DNA of 59,447 nucleotides, taken from the NCBI GenBank assembly GCA_910584295.1, contig CAJTYR010000009.1, positions 1 through 59,447 of the forward strand, read 5' to 3'. This DNA comes from an uncultured Christensenella sp. (lineage in GTDB: Bacteria; Bacillota; Clostridia; Christensenellales; UBA1242). The position numbers were made by a program, and so were the translations under genes. The notes under the pieces are model-generated. The model ran no database searches, had not been told where the DNA came from, and saw only the letters and a list, made by a program, of their open reading frames with translations. Below, one piece after another: positions 8,372 to 16,880 of the stretch. Numbering within the stretch: the first letter of the stretch is position 1; each line of letters opens with the position of its first letter.

Positions 8372-9247
8372 ATGGCAAACTATAATTTGTACAAAACTTT
8401 TTTGACCGTTGCGGAGAGTAAAAACCTGACAAGAGCAAGCGAATTGCTTTTTATTTCTCAACCAGCAATCACTATGAACATCAAACAACTCGAAGAAACG
8501 ATTGGCGGAAAACTTTTTGAAAGAAAAAACAAAGGTGTGGAACTGACCACACTTGGACAACTTCTATACAATCGTGTCAGCCCCCTAGTCAATCAACTCG
8601 ATAGCCTTGAAAATTTGGCTTTGCTTCAAAATAAATTGAAGTTAGGTTATCTCCGACTCGGCTCAAACTCCTCAAACTGCAACACCAGAATTTCTCAATA
8701 TCTCATAACTTTTGCCAAGCAATATCCTGATGTTGAAATCGATATGGTGCGAGACAATCAAAAAGATCTTTTAGAAAAACTTAAGAAGGGCGAACTTGAC
8801 ATAGTCTTTATGGACAGCTGTAAAGTGAGTGAAGGGATTGTTTCAAGAAAAGATTTTAAGATCGAATATCAACTTATTGGCACAAAGAAATATTATGAAA
8901 AATATAAGGATTGCAAATTTTCCGTCGAAAGTTTTCCAGTCAACGATCTTATTTTGCCAAACACAAAAAACAACTCAAGAAAATTCATTGACGATTTCTT
9001 TACAGACCACAACATAATACTTGACACCAAATATGAGGTTGACAACTATTCACTTATTTATGACTTTGTCAAAAATGGGCTTGGCATCGCTTTTGTCAGC
9101 CTGTTCTATTATCGCGATAAGATTGAAGAGAAAGAAGTCTATCCAATTTTTCCAGATATAAAAATTGATGCAAGACAATTCTCAATTTATGAAAACATAA
9201 ACTATAAAAACAAAACAAAAGAAGAATTTTTTAAATTGATAAAATAA
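8372..9247 (+). CDS. LysR-family transcriptional regulator
   Basis: 291 residues, standard LysR length. The N-terminal winged HTH is clear (FLTVAESKNLTRASELLFIS, QPAITMNIKQLEETIGGKLFER). The effector-binding half starts near residue 90 with the usual LRLGSNSSN and continues to an ordinary C-terminus. The ribosome site is AAGGAGG. The inducer is unknown. The divergent hypothetical gene at 7756-8274 is the obvious candidate target. Confidence 0.9.
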   Translation: MANYNLYKTFLTVAESKNLTRASELLFISQPAITMNIKQLEETIGGKLFERKNKGVELTTLGQLLYNRVSPLVNQLDSLENLALLQNKLKLGYLRLGSNSSNCNTRISQYLITFAKQYPDVEIDMVRDNQKDLLEKLKKGELDIVFMDSCKVSEGIVSRKDFKIEYQLIGTKKYYEKYKDCKFSVESFPVNDLILPNTKNNSRKFIDDFFTDHNIILDTKYEVDNYSLIYDFVKNGLGIAFVSLFYYRDKIEEKEVYPIFPDIKIDARQFSIYENINYKNKTKEEFFKLIK

Positions 9248-9275
9248 AAGATAGGATTTTTCCTATCTTTATAAT
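9248..9275. terminator. shared terminator between LysR and glycosyltransferase genes
   Basis: AAAGATAGGA pairs with TCCTATCTTT around a T-rich loop, between two convergent genes. The stem overlaps the last codons of the minus-strand gene. Confidence 0.7.
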
Positions 9276-10549
9276 TTATTAACATCCACAGTAAAATCAT
9301 GCGGAATTGTTTTCCATTCAACTTTCTTAAAGATGGCAATATACATTGACCATCTTCCAATTATATCAAAAACTGGGAACATAAAAATATAGAACCAAAG
9401 CTTAAATAATTTTATCTTTGGCATATATTTGTGGTAGAAGCAATACACCAATGCAGCAACAATCATCTTTTCTAACCAATCTTCTAGATAACCTGTCAAA
9501 AGCCCCACAAAAATACCCGCAACCGTTCCCCAAGCATTCGCTGTTAAAATTCCCAAAATAATGCTTAAAGTCCACTTTATAATTCTTCTGCAAATACTTT
9601 CGATTGCTGTTGGAAAATTTAAGAAAAAAATGTCATAGGAGCGTATTGAATTTTTGTTAAACTTGAAAACATTTTTCAAGAGTTTTGGACAAAATTTAAC
9701 TGTAGATTGTAAATTTCCCTTTGCCCACCTTAATCTTTGTCTTAAAGCAATCTTTATTTTGTAAGGTTGTTCGTCATAAAATTTTGCATCTTCACAATAA
9801 GCTACTTTTCCTCCCTTAACAACGACATCTGTACAAAACATTCTATCTTCAGTTAAGTCAACATAATTCCATCCATCAGCAACATACTTTTTATTAAATA
9901 AGAAACCAGTTCCTTGGACTCTGCATGAGAGGTTTAATATATTTTTCCCTCTATGTTCAGTTAAACATGTACGCAACCAATGAATTGCATAGGAAAAAGC
10001 AATCCAATTTTGATGCATATTTTTTGAATGCCTATAAGAAACAATTGCATCATTGCCAGCATCAAAAGCCTCATTCATTCTTGAAACATAATCGGGTGCT
10101 AAAACATTGTCAGCATCAAAAATAAAATATCCTTCAAAGTTTTCTTCGCTGTGATTCTCTTTTATCTTTTCAAATAAAAATCTTAAAGCAAATCCTTTTG
10201 TCTTCTCTTTAGGTTCATTATGTTCATAGACAAAAGTCTTAATTTGCGAAGTTGTTGCAAAATCTCTGACAATATCTGCGGTTTTATCTTTGCAGTTGTC
10301 TGCAACCACAAAGATGACCATCTTTTCTTTTTCAAAGTCTTGATTTGCAATGCTGTCAAGCAAATTTCTTATGACCTTTTCTTCGTCATGAGCAGCAATA
10401 CATATCCCATATTTATGCTTGTTTTCAGTTGGTTTATATTTCTTTTTGTAGAACAATCCAACATAATATAAATATCGATAAAGCTTGAGAATTGTCCAAA
10501 AAGTGCCTATTCCACCCAAAATTGAAATAAAAATCTTTAAAACATTCAT
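9269..10549 (-). CDS. membrane glycosyltransferase, GT2 family
   Basis: 426 residues. An N-terminal membrane segment (about 5-25) is followed by a GT-A domain starting YGICIAAHDEEKVI. The metal-binding FDADN lies near residue 146 and the QRLRWAKG motif near residue 272. These are the signatures of processive, membrane-bound GT2 enzymes such as exopolysaccharide and glycolipid synthases. Several more membrane segments lie between about 325 and 405. It begins 39 bases after the LTA-synthase-like gene and has AGAGGA, so the pair is probably one transcript. Together they suggest assembly of a surface glycopolymer. Confidence 0.85.
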   Translation of the reverse strand: MNVLKIFISILGGIGTFWTILKLYRYLYYVGLFYKKKYKPTENKHKYGICIAAHDEEKVIRNLLDSIANQDFEKEKMVIFVVADNCKDKTADIVRDFATTSQIKTFVYEHNEPKEKTKGFALRFLFEKIKENHSEENFEGYFIFDADNVLAPDYVSRMNEAFDAGNDAIVSYRHSKNMHQNWIAFSYAIHWLRTCLTEHRGKNILNLSCRVQGTGFLFNKKYVADGWNYVDLTEDRMFCTDVVVKGGKVAYCEDAKFYDEQPYKIKIALRQRLRWAKGNLQSTVKFCPKLLKNVFKFNKNSIRSYDIFFLNFPTAIESICRRIIKWTLSIILGILTANAWGTVAGIFVGLLTGYLEDWLEKMIVAALVYCFYHKYMPKIKLFKLWFYIFMFPVFDIIGRWSMYIAIFKKVEWKTIPHDFTVDVNKL

Positions 10550-10588
10550 AATCTTCCTCTTTTGTCAAACAATAAAAAACCTATCTGT

Positions 10589-12619
10589 CTACAAATAGAC
10601 AAATTTGTTGTTTTTGAAATAATCGCTGTAATAAATCTTGTCCAAATATTCAAGTTTAGTCAGATGAACTTTCGCTCGATTTATAAAATCCTCTTTATCT
10701 GATTCTTTAAAATCATCAGAATGATAGAGCAACTTATTTGGAGAATAACAAATCAATTTATCAGTGACAAAAATCCCATATGCTCTTGAGTAGATTATGC
10801 TTTCAACATTTTCTACAAAAACTGAAGTTCCAAAATATAAATTCTTCCAACCATGGATCCCAAACAAATCAAGAATCGTTGGAATAAGATCCGCTGTGGT
10901 CGTAAATTTTGATATGCAATGTTTTTCATGTTCTTCATCTATTTTCTGCATCAATTTTTGGTCATATATCATGCAAGGAACACGATAGAGTTCTGATTCA
11001 AATTTTCTGTTTATTTCTTTTGCAAAATAAGATAAATTGTGAAAATAAGTGTTATGATCAGCAAACAAAACTATGGTGGTATTCTCAAGTAGCCCTTTTT
11101 CTTCCAAAGTATTAAGCATAACCCCAATTGCCCTGTCAAAATCTAAAACCGATGCTGCATAATTTCTCAAATAATCATCTTTTTCACTTACACCCTCTAA
11201 ATAAACATTATGCTCATCAAGTGTATTATAATAATTCTCACCATTTAACCCATTTTCAAGCGTATCTCTATGAATGTATGGACCATGCATTGAAAAAGTT
11301 ATAATATATGAAAAGAATTGTTTTTCATCTTCAAGTGATGGAAACATAATGTTTTTCATTGCATCAAAAGTTGTAGCATCAGGATTAGCAAAATACTTAT
11401 CATCAAAAACATTATATTTTTCCATTTCCTCAATTGAATAGTATTGATCAAAACCTAATGATTTGTGCAGTTGATTACGATTATAATATTCAGCATTATT
11501 TGCATGAAAAGAATTGACAACTTCAAAATTGTTTCCACTTGAACTTCCAGAATTTTTTAAAACATTTGGAAGTGCCCATGCAAGTTCATTATTTTCAAAA
11601 CCATAATTTATGTATTTCCCAGTTGGATTTGAGCCAATCAAGGAGAGTGTTTCGCTGGTGTCTGTCTTTTCCCTAGCATAAAAATTTTCAAGCACCAAAC
11701 TTTCATTCATAAACCTATATAAGTTTGGGAAAAGGCTTCGTAAAGTCAAACTGTCATATTTTTCATTAAGCCAAGCATACCATTCAAACGACTCCACCAA
11801 CACATAAACAAGATTGTTTCCTTTGCTGACTCCAAAATATTTCGAGGTTTCAAGTTGTTCCGTTCCGTCTCCATAGACAAATTTTTCAACATTTTCCAAA
11901 TGTTTTGTGTCAACTTTGTTTGAAATTGAACCGCTTATCATTTGATAAACAGCATTCCCTGTGATTCCATACTGTTGATAGACACTATAATTTGATGAAT
12001 TTAACCTTGAGATGTATGGCTTTTTGCTCTGATGAATTCCATCACTCACTGGTACAAGGACTGAAACGAGAACCGATGCACAAAGAAGCAAACTAGTCGC
12101 CAAGTTATAGACCGCAAAACGCACCTTGCTTTGCTTTCTCTTAAGTCTCAACTCTTTTTTTAGTTCTGTCTTTTGCTCTTTTGAAAGTCCAACAAACGTT
12201 TTTCGTTCTTCACTTTTTAATATTGCAAAAATTGAAACAACCATGTAAAGAACAAACAAGGCAAGACAAATCAAAATTAGTGGCACATTAAGCTTAATTT
12301 TTTGCAACGCCCCCGCAGCATCACTTCTTTGATCGAGCATGCTCCACTCAAAATATGTTCCATTTGAGGTGTATAAAAAGACCATTCCCCAAGCCAAAAC
12401 ACTTTGGAACAAAATTAAAACCGCTCCAATTATGATTTGTGCAATTTTGTTTTTGCACAAAAGCATTATTGCAACAATAAGCAAAAGAAGTGCCAAAAAA
12501 TAATATGGCTTTGTCAAAAAAGAAAACCCGTCAACAAAAGAAACGGAGATAAACTCAATCAAAACAAAGCACAAAGAAAAAGAAATAGGAATTAAATTAT
12601 TTTTGATAACTTTTTTCAT
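10589..12619 (-). CDS. LTA-synthase-like sulfatase-domain membrane protein (phosphoglycerol transferase)
   Basis: 676 residues. Five membrane segments fill about residues 8-195, then an extracellular sulfatase-fold domain. In lipoteichoic acid synthases the metal ligands are a Glu, a nucleophilic Thr and an Asp-His pair. Here E276 (VLVESFE), T319/T321 (EKTDTSETLS), a His in SMHGPY and FADHN fill those places. The family transfers glycerol-phosphate from phosphatidylglycerol to a growing glycopolymer. The ribosome site is a modest AAGG. The promoter upstream has a G9 run in its spacer (see 12643-12672), suggesting on/off expression of this gene and the glycosyltransferase behind it. Confidence 0.88.
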   Translation of the reverse strand: MKKVIKNNLIPISFSLCFVLIEFISVSFVDGFSFLTKPYYFLALLLLIVAIMLLCKNKIAQIIIGAVLILFQSVLAWGMVFLYTSNGTYFEWSMLDQRSDAAGALQKIKLNVPLILICLALFVLYMVVSIFAILKSEERKTFVGLSKEQKTELKKELRLKRKQSKVRFAVYNLATSLLLCASVLVSVLVPVSDGIHQSKKPYISRLNSSNYSVYQQYGITGNAVYQMISGSISNKVDTKHLENVEKFVYGDGTEQLETSKYFGVSKGNNLVYVLVESFEWYAWLNEKYDSLTLRSLFPNLYRFMNESLVLENFYAREKTDTSETLSLIGSNPTGKYINYGFENNELAWALPNVLKNSGSSSGNNFEVVNSFHANNAEYYNRNQLHKSLGFDQYYSIEEMEKYNVFDDKYFANPDATTFDAMKNIMFPSLEDEKQFFSYIITFSMHGPYIHRDTLENGLNGENYYNTLDEHNVYLEGVSEKDDYLRNYAASVLDFDRAIGVMLNTLEEKGLLENTTIVLFADHNTYFHNLSYFAKEINRKFESELYRVPCMIYDQKLMQKIDEEHEKHCISKFTTTADLIPTILDLFGIHGWKNLYFGTSVFVENVESIIYSRAYGIFVTDKLICYSPNKLLYHSDDFKESDKEDFINRAKVHLTKLEYLDKIYYSDYFKNNKFVYL

Positions 12620-12642
12620 TTTCTAGCCTTATAGTTTTGACT

Positions 12643-12672
12643 AGAATATCACAAATACCCCCCCCCGTCAAG
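12643..12672 (-). promoter_or_regulatory. promoter with G9 tract in the -35/-10 spacer
   Basis: Reading the minus strand: TTGACG, a 17-base spacer and TATTCT, ending 23 bases before the ATG. The -35's last G and the first eight spacer bases form an unbroken run of nine G (12658-12666). A gain or loss of one G changes the spacer to 18 or 16. In other bacteria homopolymers in this position drive phase variation by slipped-strand mispairing. Here the switching is inferred; only the geometry is seen. Confidence 0.7.
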
Positions 12673-12696
12673 TTTTTTAAGGATTTTGCAAAAAAT

Positions 12697-12726
12697 AAAA
12701 AGACACTCAAATCAGAGTGTCTTTTC
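12697..12726 (-). terminator. terminator of the phosphopantetheinyl transferase gene
   Basis: AAAAGACACTC pairs with GAGTGTCTTTT around AAATCA. The stem overlaps the final codons of the gene and lies just upstream of the G9 promoter. Confidence 0.8.
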
Positions 12727-13263
12727 ACATCCACAAATCACAAAGCCATCAACTTCCAAAAACTTAAATTTAAAGCCTTCGCAATTTTCAAGTAAGCTTT
12801 TCAAATTCTGTCCAATCGTCTCGCCCTTGCACTTGATAAAACTTTCTTTCTTTGTCCAAAGTTTTGTCATGGCAAGGTCTTTGTTTTTTGCTTTTTTCAA
12901 TTCTTCAAATTCTCTTTCATTACAAATCTTCTTTGCCAAATTTTCTTTGAATGTAAAAATATTTTGAATGTCAACCCCAACTGGAACTTTTGATACAGCA
13001 ATGCAAAACAAATTTCCACTGTTGGAGATGTTGAAATATTTATCATTCTCAATACAAGGTTTTCCGTTTTTAGAAAAAGATAGATTGTCAAGATTTTCAA
13101 TTTCCAACAATTTCCTCAAGCAAAGATACTCAGCAATACACATTTTTTTTGCAGTGTCATCGCTTTTCTTCAACACTTTTTCTTTCAACACTTTTGGGAA
13201 AGTTTGAAAAGCTTTCTCACAATCTTCATCCAAAAACTCTCGCACATCATAAACTTTAATCAT
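12712..13263 (-). CDS. 4'-phosphopantetheinyl transferase, Sfp type
   Basis: 183 residues. The family motifs appear in order: NGKP (about 66), FNISNSG (about 78), PVGVDIQ (about 94) with the Mg-binding Asp, and KLWTKKESFIKCKGE (about 134) with the second acidic ligand. It moves phosphopantetheine from CoA to a carrier protein. At 183 residues it is short for an Sfp enzyme but has all core motifs. No biosynthetic cluster is nearby, so the partner may be the fatty-acid ACP. There is no ribosome site. The -10 box lies six bases before the ATG, so the mRNA may be leaderless. Confidence 0.85.
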   Translation of the reverse strand: MIKVYDVREFLDEDCEKAFQTFPKVLKEKVLKKSDDTAKKMCIAEYLCLRKLLEIENLDNLSFSKNGKPCIENDKYFNISNSGNLFCIAVSKVPVGVDIQNIFTFKENLAKKICNEREFEELKKAKNKDLAMTKLWTKKESFIKCKGETIGQNLKSLLENCEGFKFKFLEVDGFVICGCEKTL

Positions 13264-13269
13264 AAATGC

Positions 13270-13299
13270 TTATTACCACATTTTTTGCAATTTCGTCAA
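13270..13299 (-). promoter_or_regulatory. promoter of PPTase, abutting the start codon
   Basis: TTGACG, an 18-base spacer and TAATAA, followed by GCATTT and the ATG. Transcription should start at or next to the start codon. The -35 overlaps the 16-base palindrome at 13296-13311. Confidence 0.5.
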
Positions 13300-13311
13300 G
13301 CATATGCTTGA
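13296..13311. promoter_or_regulatory. perfect 16-bp palindrome over the PPTase -35, candidate operator
   Basis: TCAAGCATATGCTTGA is fully self-complementary and covers part of the -35 of the PPTase promoter. Such a site suits a dimeric repressor. No regulator gene is recognisable beside it. Confidence 0.5.
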
Positions 13312-13316
13312 AATAT

Positions 13317-13350
13317 AATAAAAAGAGAGTTTTTAATCCCTCTCTTTTTC
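13317..13350 (-). terminator. terminator of the 13333-13542 gene
   Basis: AAAAAGAGAG pairs with CTCTCTTTTT. The stem overlaps the gene's last codons. Confidence 0.7.
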
Positions 13351-13542
13351 TTTTACATTGTTTTCAAAAAGCAAAAATCTATATTCCTCAAAACGATGCG
13401 ATCTGATAGGCATAATCAAACCATCTTCAAAATACAAAAGCAAACAAGGTGAAATACCATGGTATTCGTCAACAAAAGCAAAACTCTTGCAGTCACCTTG
13501 CTTTATCAACCTCTTTGCTTTGGCGTGATAATTGAAATACAT
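13333..13542 (-). CDS. small conserved-looking hypothetical protein
   Basis: 69 residues: starts MYFNYHAKAKRLIKQG, has a core HGISPCLLLYFEDGLIMPIRSHR and ends charged. The layout (YHAK..L, SP.LLLYF, PIR.HR..EY) resembles a short family common in gut Clostridia, which I recall as uncharacterised. The upstream gene ends 17 bases before it, so it is probably co-transcribed. There is no strong ribosome site. Confidence 0.65.
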   Translation of the reverse strand: MYFNYHAKAKRLIKQGDCKSFAFVDEYHGISPCLLLYFEDGLIMPIRSHRFEEYRFLLFENNVKEKERD

Positions 13543-13559
13543 GAAGTTATTTTGCTAAA

Positions 13560-14231
13560 CTACTCAATTTTTATGCCTACTTGACCATCAGTTTCCTCTT
13601 GTTTAAGTGCATTTTTACGTTTGCTTCGCTCTAGAAACATGCAACAGATTGCAGCAAGCACACTTCCAGCGAAATCACAAACAAGATCAATCATAGTGTC
13701 CCAAAGAGCTTTTTGCCCAACAAAACCTGCAGACACCTGCATGTCACTCCCTGTCAAGCAATCTCCAGTGAATTCATAAATCTCCCAAACACCGCCACAA
13801 AGCATTGCAAATGCCATAACAAAAATAAATAGCCAAAAATATTCAAGTTTTGATTTTGAATTTCTTGAAATAAGCGTATAACCCACAAAGCCAATCAAAA
13901 CACCACTTCCAAAATGAATGACAGTGTCATACCAACTAACCATTTGATAAACACTCCAGCCACTTCCAACAAGCGTCGCCAAGAAAATGAAAACAAGATA
14001 GACGAGCAACACCGTGAAATCAAATCTCACTCTGAAAAGAAGCAATACAAAGGGTATCCAAATCATTGGAAGCACAGAGACAATAGCAAGATATCTGCTG
14101 GCATCATTTGGAACTTTCCCAAGAACTGCAAGTGGAATAAACGCAACAAAAAGAGCAAACCACAAAGCAGTTGCAATAATCGATGCAATCAAAGTTTTTT
14201 TTCTCATTGGCTTATCTATTTCTCTTTTCAT
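13560..14231 (-). CDS. DUF2238/YjdF-like membrane protein
   Basis: 223 residues with about six membrane segments. The conserved acidic and His positions of the family are visible: YDTVIHFGSG (about 110), GGVWEIYEF (about 150) and DTMIDLVCDFAG (about 185). The function of this family is not established. The start at 14231 is chosen for the AAGGAG seven bases upstream; an ATG nine codons earlier has none. Confidence 0.75.
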   Translation of the reverse strand: MKREIDKPMRKKTLIASIIATALWFALFVAFIPLAVLGKVPNDASRYLAIVSVLPMIWIPFVLLLFRVRFDFTVLLVYLVFIFLATLVGSGWSVYQMVSWYDTVIHFGSGVLIGFVGYTLISRNSKSKLEYFWLFIFVMAFAMLCGGVWEIYEFTGDCLTGSDMQVSAGFVGQKALWDTMIDLVCDFAGSVLAAICCMFLERSKRKNALKQEETDGQVGIKIE

Positions 14232-14333
14232 GCAATTCTCCTTTGATAATAATAGCAAAAAGCTGAAACTTTTCCAACAGATTTAATATAAAGATACTTT
14301 ACAATTTTATTCTCCATGTCAAAAAACTGCAAC

Positions 14334-14358
14334 AAAAAACACTCTTTAAGAGTGTTGA
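14334..14358 (-). terminator. terminator of the Nudix gene
   Basis: ACACTC and GAGTGT pair around a five-base loop, followed on the minus strand by a T run. It sits four bases past the Nudix stop. Confidence 0.75.
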
Positions 14359-14361
14359 TTG

Positions 14362-15144
14362 CTATTTATTTCCTTTGCCAGAACCTGAATCTGGTTTTCC
14401 AGCACCAGTTTTTCCCGCTCTCAAACTTTTAAGTTCTGCCTCAAGTCTTGCATTCTTTTCAGCAAGAGCTTTATTTTCTCTTTCCAAATCTGCATTTCTC
14501 TTCTCAAGGACAGAATTTGTTTTTTCAAGCTCGTCATTTGTGGCTGAAATCTCTCTTATCCTATGTTTTGAAATAAAGTTGCGAAGCGCAAACTTTCCTT
14601 TCACATCAAAAAGAAGGTCATCGTTTTCCAGCATTGATTCAATTTCTGACAAACGCATAGGAACAATTCCTATTTGCTCAGAACTCTCAAGATGTTGTAC
14701 TCCAGCAAGTTCAACTTCTGCCTCATAAAAAGACATCTTCTCATCCGTGAGACCTGGTGTGGTGTATGCGTTTCTATCAACACAAGTCACAGACAAAACT
14801 CTTCCACCAATTTCCTCAAAAACTTCAGCCCTAACTGTTTGCTCCTCATCCTTACCCTTTTCCACAAGCCCTGCAGGAACTGAAAGAACATAGCCATTGA
14901 CTGGATATCTAAACTCTCTTATCATAAAAACAACAATTTCGCCGTTTTTATCATAGCCATAAGGTAAAATGTTTATCGCATCTGCATTTTTTGCTTGAGA
15001 AACGACTTCCAATTCGCTCACGCTTCTTCTTGAAGCAACTGTCCATTTGACACCACTGTCCAAGTACTCAACCAAAAAGAGGTTGACAAACCTCTCCTTA
15101 GTCAATTGAGTGACTTTCACATTTTGTTTTCCATCTTGAGCCAT
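14362..15144 (-). CDS. Nudix hydrolase fused to a C-terminal coiled coil
   Basis: 260 residues. A Nudix domain (about 10-185) has PAGLVEKGKDEEQTVRAEVF then EEIGG, aligning with ADP-ribose pyrophosphatases, though two usual box positions differ (K for E after the Gly, A for R). The metal-binding E..EE core is kept. Residues 190-245 form a strong coiled coil with heptads rich in Glu, Leu and Asn, then a Gly/Lys-rich tail. The coiled coil is unusual for the family and suggests oligomerisation or a partner. The start at 15144 has GAGGAGG; an upstream ATG at 15189 is rejected because it lies in the promoter. Confidence 0.8.
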   Translation of the reverse strand: MAQDGKQNVKVTQLTKERFVNLFLVEYLDSGVKWTVASRRSVSELEVVSQAKNADAINILPYGYDKNGEIVVFMIREFRYPVNGYVLSVPAGLVEKGKDEEQTVRAEVFEEIGGRVLSVTCVDRNAYTTPGLTDEKMSFYEAEVELAGVQHLESSEQIGIVPMRLSEIESMLENDDLLFDVKGKFALRNFISKHRIREISATNDELEKTNSVLEKRNADLERENKALAEKNARLEAELKSLRAGKTGAGKPDSGSGKGNK

Positions 15145-15177
15145 AAAAAGCCTCCTCTTAAAAACATCTATGTTTTT

Positions 15178-15206
15178 ATTATAGAACAAAAGAGGAAATT
15201 TGTCAA
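15178..15206 (-). promoter_or_regulatory. consensus sigma-A promoter of the Nudix gene
   Basis: Perfect TTGACA and TATAAT with a 17-base spacer, between the spoIVA stop and the gene. The leader contains a small hairpin (AAAAACAT/ATGTTTTT) just before the ribosome site. Confidence 0.8.
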
Positions 15207-15207
15207 G

Positions 15208-16686
15208 TTAGAGTAAAATGCAAAGCACTCCGCCTTTTCCTTCATTTATGATGCGTCCCAATGTCTTTTTCATCTTTCTTTGAGCATCTTCAGGCATCAT
15301 GACAATTTTTGCACTAATATTTTCATCAACAAGTGATGACAAACTCTTTCCAAGAAGATTTGTGTTCCAAATTTCTTCTGGAGAACTTTCAAATTGTTCT
15401 GTCAAATATTCCACCAAGTCTTGACTTTGTTGTTCTGTCCCAACAAGAGGAGTAACCTCGGTTTCAACATCAACTTTGATGATATGCAAACTTGGAGCAG
15501 ACGCCTTGATCTTCACGCCATACTTGCTTCCTTGCTTAACCATTTCTGGTTGTTCAAGTGTATATTCACTTTTGTTTGGAACAACAATTCCATAACCTGT
15601 TTGTTCAACTTCTTCAAGAGCAGTTTTAAGTTTGTCGTATTCGATTTTCGCAATTGCCAAATTTTTGATGTATGAAACAAGTTCATAGTCATCATTGATT
15701 GCAAAACCGCACTCGTCAGAAAGTACACGATAGAAAAGATTTTCCTTTGGCACAACATTAAAGCTTACAATTCCGTCGCCCATCTCAATGTTTGAGAATG
15801 TGATTGGGTCAAAACTTTCACTCTCAGTAAAAACAATTGTTTCTTTTTTCGCATCTCCAACTTTTGTCAAACCGCTTGCAAACTTTTTAATTTCCCCAAC
15901 CACTTCGCTTATGATTGGATTTGAGAAAGACAACGCTTGCAACCATTTTGGCATGTTGACCTTAACTCTTTGAATAGGGAATTCCATAAGCACTTTTTCA
16001 AAGATTTGATCAATGTCAGAATCTTTCATCTCAGCAACATTCATTGCCAACACTTGAGCAGAATATTTTTCACTTAAACTTTGAGCAAGTTTTTTGCTTT
16101 CATTTGAATTTGGATTTTTGCAGTTTAAAACCATCACAAATGGCTTTCCACACTCTTTCATCTCGGCAACAACTTTTTCTTCTGCCTCAACATAACTTGC
16201 CCTATCAATGTCAGTAACACTGCCATCAGTTGTCAGCACAACACCAATGGTTGAGTGTTCAACAATCACCTTTTTTGTGCCGATTTCAGCAGCCTTTTCA
16301 AAAGGCATCTCTTCATCAGACCAAGGAGTCTTGACAAGTCTTGGCTTGTCATTTTCAGTTGTGCCCATTGCGCCACTGACAAGATATCCGACACAATCAA
16401 TCATTCTGACTTTCAAGTTGACATTTTCTGCAACCGAAATTTTGACTGCTTCGTTTGGAACAAATTTTGGTTGTGTCGTCATGACAGTTTTTCCATCTGC
16501 ACTTTGAGGAAGTTCGTCAGTTGCACGTTCCCTCACATTTTTGTTTTCGATATTTGGAAGCACCAATCTTTTCATAAATTCAGAGATGAAAGTTGACTTG
16601 CCAACACGGACAGGTCCAACAACTCCAACATAAATATCACCATTGGTGCGAGACTTAATATCGTCATAGATTTGATATTTATCCAT
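15208..16686 (-). CDS. spoIVA: SpoIVA, spore coat basement-layer ATPase
   Basis: 492 residues, the full family length. The N-terminal GTPase-like domain has a Walker A of GPVRVGKST (residues 24-32), followed by the diagnostic TVMTTQPKFVPNEAV and the Asp of MIDCVGYLVSG. SpoIVA assembles into a layer around the forespore, using ATP, and anchors the coat and cortex. The C-terminal region and the short tail ending GGVLCILL suit the family. The ribosome site is GGAGG. A CATAGATT at 16708-16715 looks like a sigma-E -10 box but its -35 is poor. The SipL-like protein at 49590-51107 is a likely partner. Confidence 0.95.
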   Translation of the reverse strand: MDKYQIYDDIKSRTNGDIYVGVVGPVRVGKSTFISEFMKRLVLPNIENKNVRERATDELPQSADGKTVMTTQPKFVPNEAVKISVAENVNLKVRMIDCVGYLVSGAMGTTENDKPRLVKTPWSDEEMPFEKAAEIGTKKVIVEHSTIGVVLTTDGSVTDIDRASYVEAEEKVVAEMKECGKPFVMVLNCKNPNSNESKKLAQSLSEKYSAQVLAMNVAEMKDSDIDQIFEKVLMEFPIQRVKVNMPKWLQALSFSNPIISEVVGEIKKFASGLTKVGDAKKETIVFTESESFDPITFSNIEMGDGIVSFNVVPKENLFYRVLSDECGFAINDDYELVSYIKNLAIAKIEYDKLKTALEEVEQTGYGIVVPNKSEYTLEQPEMVKQGSKYGVKIKASAPSLHIIKVDVETEVTPLVGTEQQSQDLVEYLTEQFESSPEEIWNTNLLGKSLSSLVDENISAKIVMMPEDAQRKMKKTLGRIINEGKGGVLCILL

Positions 16687-16845
16687 TTAAAACCTCCAGC
16701 ATACCATAATCTATGAGAAGCAAAATGGATTTAGAACAAATTTGCATTTACATATAAAATTACTGACGGTTTCAGTATTGATGTTAAAGATTTTCTCAAC
16801 TCTCTAATTTTTGATAAAAGCAATTTTGATTATGAATAAAATAAA

Positions 16846-16869
16846 AAGCATCTTTATGATGTTTTTTAT
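16846..16869 (+). terminator. orphan terminator-like hairpin
   Basis: AAAAAGCATC pairs loosely with GATGTTTTTT around TTTA. No intact plus-strand gene precedes it. The stretch 16730-16842 reads as a short frame ending FDKSNFDYE and stop, which may be the relic of the gene it once served. The rest of 16687-16936 holds the spoIVA leader and the next promoter. Confidence 0.45.
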
Positions 16870-16878
16870 CCCCCCCCC
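16870..16878 (+). repeat. C9 homopolymer just upstream of a promoter
   Basis: Nine C in a row, two bases before the -35 of the promoter at 16881-16909. It is the second such run in an AT-rich window; the other is in the promoter spacer at 12658-12666. Confidence 0.9.
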
Positions 16879-16880
16879 TC

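Noticed and set aside
12655..12670. Poly-C run as an assembly artefact
   Set aside because: It fits exactly in a good promoter and a second run of equal length exists at 16870-16878; kept as real, though the exact length should be checked in reads.
16708..16736. Sigma-E promoter of spoIVA
   Set aside because: The -10 CATAGATT is good but no acceptable -35 lies 13-15 bases upstream; noted only in the gene entry.
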